A DNA stretch of 26,792 bases from a virus: positions 1-26,792 of IMG/VR virus record IMGVR_UViG_3300027741_000231, one strand, 5' to 3'. Each line of letters opens with the position of its first letter. The stretch's first letter is position 1. The position numbers were made by a program, and so were the translations under genes. The notes beneath the pieces are model-generated. The model saw only the letters and a list, made by a program, of their open reading frames with translations. It did no database searches and was not told the origin of the DNA. Of this stretch, positions 22,286 to 26,792 are shown piece after piece.

Positions 22286-23565
22286 TATTGATAAACCACC
22301 CAGAGATCTCCATCAGAACCTTGACCGCTAGTAGGGGACGCGGTTCCTACCCAAACATTTCTTACAACGCCTAAAGATGTAGAAGCTGACGTTACTGTAC
22401 CGTTTGCTTGTGCAACATATGAAGTAGTTGGTGCCACCCAAGTAGCAGTACTACCGTTGCTTGTTAAAACGGTTCCAGAGGCTCCTAAGCCTAGTCTAGA
22501 CACAGCTCCAGCTCCTGACCCAAGAATAAGATCTCCGGCCGTTGTAACGGTCGCTAGAGGGATTTTAGAGGTATCTGTAGGTACAGCCCAAGCAGCGGTA
22601 GTGCCATTGCTCACAAGAGCATATCCAGAAGTACCAATACCTAAACGACCAACGGTACCGTTACCTGTACCAAGAATAAGATCTCCGGCAGTTGTTACGG
22701 TAGAGAGAGGAATTTTTGTAGCAATAGATGCGGGTAGACCAGTTGTAGTTGCGGTCTGGACAGTAGCAAAGTCTGAAGCTGATACCGCTGTATTTGCCCA
22801 AGCAGGTAAACCAGAAACAACTGTTAATACTTGACCGGCAGTTCCTATACCTAGTCTAGTATTTTGAGTATTGTAATAGTGAAGGTCTCCAGCAGTAGTT
22901 AGCGTATTGCTTAAAAGATATGAAGGCAAAGTTGTCCATGCAGGAATGCCGCCTGAAACAGTTAAGTATTGGCCGGAAGTTCCAATTCCAAGACGAGCAA
23001 CTGCAGCTGATCCTGTGCCATAAATTAAATCTCCAGAAGTAGTTACTGTAGATAGAGGCACTTTAGCTGCAGCAGAAGTTGATGCGGCAGAAGTAGCCGA
23101 TGTTAAAGATGTATAGTCTGAACTACCTACATAGAGAACGTTATTAGATCCAACTTTAGGTAAACCAGCAGAGTCTAAGTTAAAGTTAAGAGTACTTGCG
23201 TTTGAGTAAGCTTCAATAAGGTTAAGGCTAGATGCTCCGGCACGAAGAGTTAAACCCTTATTAGTAGTGGTAGTAATTGTACTTCCACCTGCAGTTGATG
23301 TATAGGGTGCCCCTGTAACGCCAGAAACAAGTCCTGCTTCAATATTAGCAATGCGGTCGTATACAGTTCCCCAAAGAGTTCCTTGAGAAAAAGAACCTGT
23401 CCATGTTGAAACAAGGGGGTTTTGGGAAGTAGCAGCGCTACCTAGAATAGTTTCAATCTGCTTAACTTCCTCTTGGAGGGAGTTAACGTTATCCGCAATA
23501 ATAGTGTTGACAAGGTCCTGCTGAGCGGTATAGTTTCTTACGCTATTGGGAAATACAGCTGTCAT
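22285..23565 (-). CDS. Tail fibre with four 36-44-residue repeats
   Basis: 426 residues. The N-terminus (FPNSVRNYTAQQDLVNTIIA, NVNSLQEEVKQIETIL) is a helical, probably trimeric attachment region. Residues 168-377 hold four related repeats with the core TVTTAGDLI, R-LGIGTSG, and G-x-x-AW. The C-terminus VRNVWVGTASP, then GQGSDGDLWVVYQ is a common phage fibre ending. Repeated LGIGTSG blocks of this type form beta-helical shafts. The start has AAGGAG six bases upstream. It probably contacts the host, together with the Cys-rich protein encoded directly downstream. Confidence 0.8.
   Translation of the reverse strand: MTAVFPNSVRNYTAQQDLVNTIIADNVNSLQEEVKQIETILGSAATSQNPLVSTWTGSFSQGTLWGTVYDRIANIEAGLVSGVTGAPYTSTAGGSTITTTTNKGLTLRAGASSLNLIEAYSNASTLNFNLDSAGLPKVGSNNVLYVGSSDYTSLTSATSAASTSAAAKVPLSTVTTSGDLIYGTGSAAVARLGIGTSGQYLTVSGGIPAWTTLPSYLLSNTLTTAGDLHYYNTQNTRLGIGTAGQVLTVVSGLPAWANTAVSASDFATVQTATTTGLPASIATKIPLSTVTTAGDLILGTGNGTVGRLGIGTSGYALVSNGTTAAWAVPTDTSKIPLATVTTAGDLILGSGAGAVSRLGLGASGTVLTSNGSTATWVAPTTSYVAQANGTVTSASTSLGVVRNVWVGTASPTSGQGSDGDLWVVYQ
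22435..23064 (-). repeat. Four imperfect repeats in fibre gene
   Basis: The repeats encode residues about 168-210, 220-256, 284-327 and 334-377. At DNA level the last two are closest: CCAAGAATAAGATCTCCGGC starts at 22519 and again at 22669 on the plus strand, exactly 150 bp apart, which suggests a recent duplication. Confidence 0.85.
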
Positions 23566-23609
23566 GGTGCTCCTTAGTTATGCCCCTACTATAGCAGGAG
23601 GTATATCTA

Positions 23610-24167
23610 TTAGGAAGGGTTTATACGCTTAAAATTATCTATAATGGCTTCCACATAGTTACTAGGAATGTCCATAGTAAGTAACTTGGAAAATATAGCT
23701 TTTGACTCTTCGGCTCTTCCTATCCACCAACCAGCAACCGCTTTTTCAAACTCTAGGGCAAAGTTTCCAGGGTAGCCTACATCAACGGGCAGAGGCGTTT
23801 GTTCAACTTTAGAGAGCCCCATAACTGCCCAGGTATAGGCTTCATGCCATTCCGCTTTTTGTTCATGATACTGGGCCATAATAAAATAAGCTTCAGGACG
23901 ATCCGGGTTAACTATCAGGGCTTGGCGCCAACAATTAAGCACCGTATGCTCTCTGTTATTTTGAGTAGAAAGACAAACCGCCATTTTTAACAGGGAAGCA
24001 TATGCCAGGTCATTGTGGGTATCTACCCCATATTCAGCAGTCCTCAAATAAAAGGTTATAGCAGAAGCTGCCTGCTTAAGATCTTCGTACTTAACCGCTA
24101 CTCTAAAGTTTAACTCCGGGTTAAAAGGATCCTTAGACAGGTCTACTATCAACTCTTCAATTCTCAT
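23610..24167 (-). CDS. TPR-like protein paired with the GH130-like gene
   Basis: 185 residues from MRIEELIVDLSKDPFNPELN. Helix pairs with TPR spacing are visible: FRVAVKYEDLKQAASAITFY, YASLLKMAVCLSTQNNREHT, RPEAYFIMAQYHEQKAEWHE and EFEKAVAGWWIGRAEESKAI. These repeats have A-x3-Y/F and P-x-x-PEAY marks, as in TPR proteins beside phage glycan enzymes. It may scaffold or regulate the sugar-acting neighbour. The ATG at 24167 has GGAGG ten bases upstream and overlaps the previous stop by 11 bases; an ATG six codons earlier is less likely. Confidence 0.65.
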   Translation of the reverse strand: MRIEELIVDLSKDPFNPELNFRVAVKYEDLKQAASAITFYLRTAEYGVDTHNDLAYASLLKMAVCLSTQNNREHTVLNCWRQALIVNPDRPEAYFIMAQYHEQKAEWHEAYTWAVMGLSKVEQTPLPVDVGYPGNFALEFEKAVAGWWIGRAEESKAIFSKLLTMDIPSNYVEAIIDNFKRINPS

Positions 24168-25146
24168 AGTTAAGGGCCTCCACAATTAGTTCCTCTACCA
24201 ATATACCTGGAGTACGAATAATGAAGGCGCAGTTATCGCTGACGCTAAAGCTTAGGAGTAGATCCCCATCAAGCTCTGCCGCTCCAACGCAGAATTCAAT
24301 TCGAGCATCTAGAAAAGAAAAGGGTTTAGATAGACCTACTAGATCTAGATTGTTATTCCAGACACATAATCTATGACGATAGATACCGTCTTTTTGTATT
24401 AAGTAATTTTTAAATAGATCTACTTCGTGGGTGATTGAGATGTAACCGTCACCCCATCTGACAAGTTGAGACCCTCCACGTTGATCTTTGTTTGGTCTGA
24501 TACCTTGCTTGAGGGATACTTGTTTGGTAGTTTTGATCTCTGGGATGTATTGCACAACTTCCACAGGAGAAGCCCACTTAATAAAATTATAAGGCCTATC
24601 AGCAATAGGCATCCAGTTTTTTTCACAGTATGATGTATCAGGTTCTGGAGTCGGTATACGATCACGGCTAGCCTCTTTAACAGTCCAAGTTTCTTTATCA
24701 ATATCTATCTGGGTAAGTTCCATACGACCTTGACCACTAGTTGTGGTATCACGCCGCACCCCAATAACATAATACTTATTATCCCATTGAACAAGGCGAG
24801 CATCTTCTAAACCAACAAACTCCCAGATAGGGGTGTGTAGATTTAACATCTCTACCTTTGTGTGGTTAATAACTTCAAGGTTTTTATCTAATCTTACTAA
24901 GTAATTTTCAGTAATTAAACGTTGATCTTTTTCAGGGTGTAGGTATGCCAAAGGGCCCCAGGGTGAGGGAAAGAGCTGTTTATTCTCAGAGTGGTATAAC
25001 GTATAGTTAGTAGCCCTGACGTTAACTAAGATGTCACCATCACTATCTATGTAGATAGATGGATTCATTAAAGCTGTAAGATCATGTGGAAAAACTATGG
25101 GGGTTAACTTTCCGCCCAGTTCTACCGCCCTTTGCACCAAATTCAT
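24157..25146 (-). CDS. GH130-like beta-propeller glycan-active protein
   Basis: 329 residues. Motifs of GH130-type (beta-mannoside phosphorylase-like) five-bladed propellers are visible: NPSIYIDSDGDILVNVRATN (28-47), GLEDARLV (112-119), EKNWMPI (175-181), RGGSQLV (223-229) and HEVD (240-243), then IEFCVGA (283-289). GLEDAR and the later RGGS and HE are near the usual active-site loops. The protein could process mannoside-type glycans on the host surface or in glycan synthesis. Similar genes occur in large phage and virus genomes near glycosyltransferases. Activity is not certain, because catalytic residues cannot be proved here. Confidence 0.68.
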   Translation of the reverse strand: MNLVQRAVELGGKLTPIVFPHDLTALMNPSIYIDSDGDILVNVRATNYTLYHSENKQLFPSPWGPLAYLHPEKDQRLITENYLVRLDKNLEVINHTKVEMLNLHTPIWEFVGLEDARLVQWDNKYYVIGVRRDTTTSGQGRMELTQIDIDKETWTVKEASRDRIPTPEPDTSYCEKNWMPIADRPYNFIKWASPVEVVQYIPEIKTTKQVSLKQGIRPNKDQRGGSQLVRWGDGYISITHEVDLFKNYLIQKDGIYRHRLCVWNNNLDLVGLSKPFSFLDARIEFCVGAAELDGDLLLSFSVSDNCAFIIRTPGILVEELIVEALNYEN

Positions 25147-25151
25147 GTAGA

Positions 25152-25433
25152 TTATTCTACAGTAGGGTTAGCAACCTGAGCAACTAGGGCATCAATCTCG
25201 TCTTGTGTAAGGCCTGCATCAAGTAACTTCTGCGTAGCAGAATCTACCGGCTCTACAGGTTCAGGAGCAGTAAAGCGACCTGTCTCTTCATCATAAGTCC
25301 AACCAATACCCGCTGGGTTTTCAGACGTATATTCAATTAACTGTGCACCTAATGCGTTAGAGGCATCTTGTGGGTCATCTGCAACAATAACGTTGCTTAC
25401 TGTGTTTCCACCCATTACTGCATATGTAGCCAT
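25152..25433 (-). CDS. Small protein with shared GW-x-x-DG-type domain (copy 3)
   Basis: 93 residues: MATYAVMGGNTVSNVIVADD, then GAQLIEYTSENPAGIGWTYD, then RFTAPEPVEPVDSATQKLLD and a helix QDEIDALVAQ. The Y-x-V...N-x-VSNVIVADD start and IGW-x-YD...RFTAP middle are the clearest version of the pattern seen at 19798-20127 and 20835-21062. This arrangement is common in small phage proteins that follow fibre genes. It follows a glycine-rich adhesin, with AAGGAAA upstream. Confidence 0.75.
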   Translation of the reverse strand: MATYAVMGGNTVSNVIVADDPQDASNALGAQLIEYTSENPAGIGWTYDEETGRFTAPEPVEPVDSATQKLLDAGLTQDEIDALVAQVANPTVE

Positions 25434-25448
25434 ATCTATTTCCTTTTC

Positions 25449-26564
25449 TTAGTAGTATAAATATACAATGCCGTTGCCGCCTGAACCAGCAGTGCCACCT
25501 GATGTCCCCGCTCCACCGCCACCACCACCGTTACCGCCTTGTCCACCGTCATTTAAAGCACCAGTTGAAGTTCCTGCGGGATAACCATTTGCAAACCCTG
25601 CGCCCGCAAACCCACCGCCACCACCAGCGCCGCCAAAAGTTCCGCCAGTTCCACCAGTTGCAGTTCCACCAGCAAATCTGTCGCCAGTTCCACCGTTGCC
25701 TCCTGTTGCAATTGCTATTGTTCCAGCAGAACCACCACCACCAGCAATAGATCCTAAGCCACCATTTGAGGCAGTTCTATTGCCTGTTGGACCAGAGTTA
25801 CCTGCGCCACCACCTGCAGAAACACCAGCACCGCCAACACTTCCTGAACCACCGCCACCCGCATAACCAACTACTGTGGCACCTGCTATTGGTGCGCCAG
25901 TATAAGAAATAGTAGAAGCCGTTGAGCCAGCAGATACTGTTGTTGCGCCAGCACCAGCACCACCTTGAATACCACCATTAGAAGTCCATAAACCACCGCT
26001 ACCACCGCCAGCAAAAACCATTCCATAAATACTTGCGTTACCGCTTGCGCCGTTAGCGTAAGTTGAAGTTCCAACGCCACCTGTTCCAACCGTTACTGAG
26101 TTTGAAACATAAGTCCAACCAGCAGAATAACCACCTGCTCCACCACCACCTGCACCACCACCTGCGTTAGCCGTTCCAGTTCCGCTTGATGTACCAGTAG
26201 TTGCGTTCAAAATAGTAAATTGGGTAGATGTAGCAGATGAAATAATTACGCTATTTACGTTTAGGCTTGTTGAACCCGAAGCGATACCCAATCCTGCAAC
26301 AGTTACAGACTGACCTTGAACAAATGAATTGTTAGCCGTATAAATAATATTAGTTCCATTGCCTACTGCTGCGGTGACAGATGCCGTTGCCAAAACAGGA
26401 GAAGTTGCCCCTGCACCGCCACCACCAATCACAACTGCATAAACTCGGTTAATTCCTGCTGGGATTGTTACTGGAAAAGTTCCAGGGGTAGAGAACGTTT
26501 GACGCAACGTTAATCCATAGGGAGAATCAGTAAATGATGAATTGCTATAAATAGTTGCGCTCAT
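25449..26564 (-). CDS. Glycine-rich tail adhesin with inserted beta module
   Basis: 371 residues. The N-terminus (TFSTPGTFPVTIPAGINRVY, AVVIGGGGAGA) is a beta domain typical of glycine-rich fibres, where F-x-x-P...IPAG-x-x-x-V is common. Residues 57-134 are the module shared with sheath and gpJ. From 135 on the protein is dominated by GGGG, GGAG and GGNG blocks ending NGIVYLYY. Such glycine-rich tips in T-even-like gp38 adhesins form polyglycine helices that carry receptor-binding loops. The start has GGGAG upstream. It is probably a receptor-binding tip. Confidence 0.8.
   Translation of the reverse strand: MSATIYSNSSFTDSPYGLTLRQTFSTPGTFPVTIPAGINRVYAVVIGGGGAGATSPVLATASVTAAVGNGTNIIYTANNSFVQGQSVTVAGLGIASGSTSLNVNSVIISSATSTQFTILNATTGTSSGTGTANAGGGAGGGGAGGYSAGWTYVSNSVTVGTGGVGTSTYANGASGNASIYGMVFAGGGSGGLWTSNGGIQGGAGAGATTVSAGSTASTISYTGAPIAGATVVGYAGGGGSGSVGGAGVSAGGGAGNSGPTGNRTASNGGLGSIAGGGGSAGTIAIATGGNGGTGDRFAGGTATGGTGGTFGGAGGGGGFAGAGFANGYPAGTSTGALNDGGQGGNGGGGGGAGTSGGTAGSGGNGIVYLYY
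26163..26396 (-). other. Inserted beta module in adhesin (copy 3 of 3)
   Basis: Encodes residues about 57-134: ASVTAAVGNGTNIIYTANNS, then FVQGQSVTVAGL, then SLNVNSVIISSATSTQFTIL and NATTGTSSGTG. It interrupts the glycine-rich domain between GGGGAGA and GGGAGGGG, which shows an insertion into an existing domain. Order and spacing match the copies in gpJ and sheath. Confidence 0.75.
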
Positions 26565-26573
26565 AGTTGCTCC

Positions 26574-26792
26574 CTAGTAGAAAAGGTAAAGTATTCCTGC
26601 GCCACCAGCGCCAAATGTTGTTCCTGAACCTCCGCCACCACCGCCAAGCCCACCAGCACCACCAGCAGTTGTTACTGCGGGATTGCCATTACCTGCTAGT
26701 CCAGCCCCACCGCCGCCTGAACCATTAGCGTTTGTTCCTGATGAACCAGTACCGCCAGTTGTAACTGCACCAGTAAGAATATTTATCCCTGC
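26574..26792 (-). CDS. Second glycine-rich adhesin, C-terminal part
   Basis: Only the last 72 residues are in the window. They are glycine-rich (GGGGAGLAGNGN, GGAGGLGGGGGGSG) and end GAGGAGILYLFY, closely like the NGIVYLYY end of the neighbour. It is therefore probably a paralogue in tandem with the downstream adhesin. The 5' part, including any N-terminal domain or module, lies to the right of the window. Confidence 0.75.
   Translation of the reverse strand, partial: AGINILTGAVTTGGTGSSGTNANGSGGGGAGLAGNGNPAVTTAGGAGGLGGGGGGSGTTFGAGGAGILYLFY

Noticed and set aside
23566-23609. Possible hairpin and TATAGT box between TPR and fibre genes
   Set aside because: The stem has a mismatch and no T run, and there is no convincing -35 element, so neither a terminator nor a promoter is supported.
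25142-25155. GTAGA-ATAA-TCTAC inverted repeat before the GH130-like gene
   Set aside because: Five-bp AT-rich arms spanning a stop codon are within chance expectation.
25502-25750. Plus-strand His/Arg/Gln-rich frame opposite the glycine-rich adhesin
   Set aside because: It is a shifted antisense reading of GGT/GGC-rich repeats; composition is an artefact.
1-26792. CRISPR arrays, tRNA genes, integrase or attachment sites, insertion sequences
   Set aside because: I looked for regular repeat-spacer arrays, cloverleaf-like segments, recombinase motifs and terminal inverted repeats with transposase genes, and saw none. No gap longer than about 60 bases lacks a likely gene, apart from the terminator region.

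Overview
The window is part of the genome of a contractile-tailed phage (Caudoviricetes, myovirus morphotype). Every gene I can support lies on the minus strand, so transcription runs from right to left. Coding density is close to complete: neighbours are joined by ATGA or TAATG overlaps or by gaps of a few bases. The gene order and families (sheath, tube, chaperone, tape measure, LysM protein, gpD-like hub, gpV-like spike, gpW/gp25, gpJ, gpI) make the virus type secure. The host cannot be read from the sequence. The small accessory families and the GH130-like/TPR pair resemble those of environmental, probably aquatic, phages, but that is only an inference. No capsid, portal or terminase gene is present; these probably lie beyond the right edge.

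Reading in transcription order, the right part (26792 to about 20000) holds host-contact and accessory genes. There are two glycine-rich adhesins (the first cut by the window edge), a GH130-like beta-propeller protein with a TPR partner, a fibre with four 36-44-residue repeats, and a fibre whose core carries a striking cysteine/tyrosine-rich insertion. Several small proteins of phage families follow. Three of these small proteins share one short domain.

The next part (20000 to 17845) has a CxxC protein, a neck-like protein, a small beta-rich protein that could decorate the virion, and a run of five tiny lysine-rich ORFs. Three of the five carry cysteine clusters and one also carries an EF-hand-like loop. 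The run ends at a clear intrinsic terminator (17845-17866).

The left part (17839 to 1483) is the tail module: a small membrane-anchored protein, an HK97 gp10-like protein, a tail-terminator-like protein, sheath, tube, a zinc-finger chaperone with a probable +1 (or -2) frameshift into a short second frame, a tape measure with a complete M23 peptidase, then the baseplate. The gpD-type hub is split into two genes, and the gpI-like protein is extended with FN3-like and carbohydrate-binding-like modules. After a small membrane protein the window ends with replication genes: a winged-helix initiator-like gene whose linker DNA carries a 15-bp perfect inverted repeat and other palindromes (a candidate origin), and the start of a DnaC-like helicase loader.

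The most unusual features are the Lys/Cys mini-protein cassette, one beta module of about 75 residues found in three unrelated structural proteins (gpJ, sheath, adhesin), the off-frame chaperone extension, the Cys/Tyr fibre insertion and the candidate intragenic origin.
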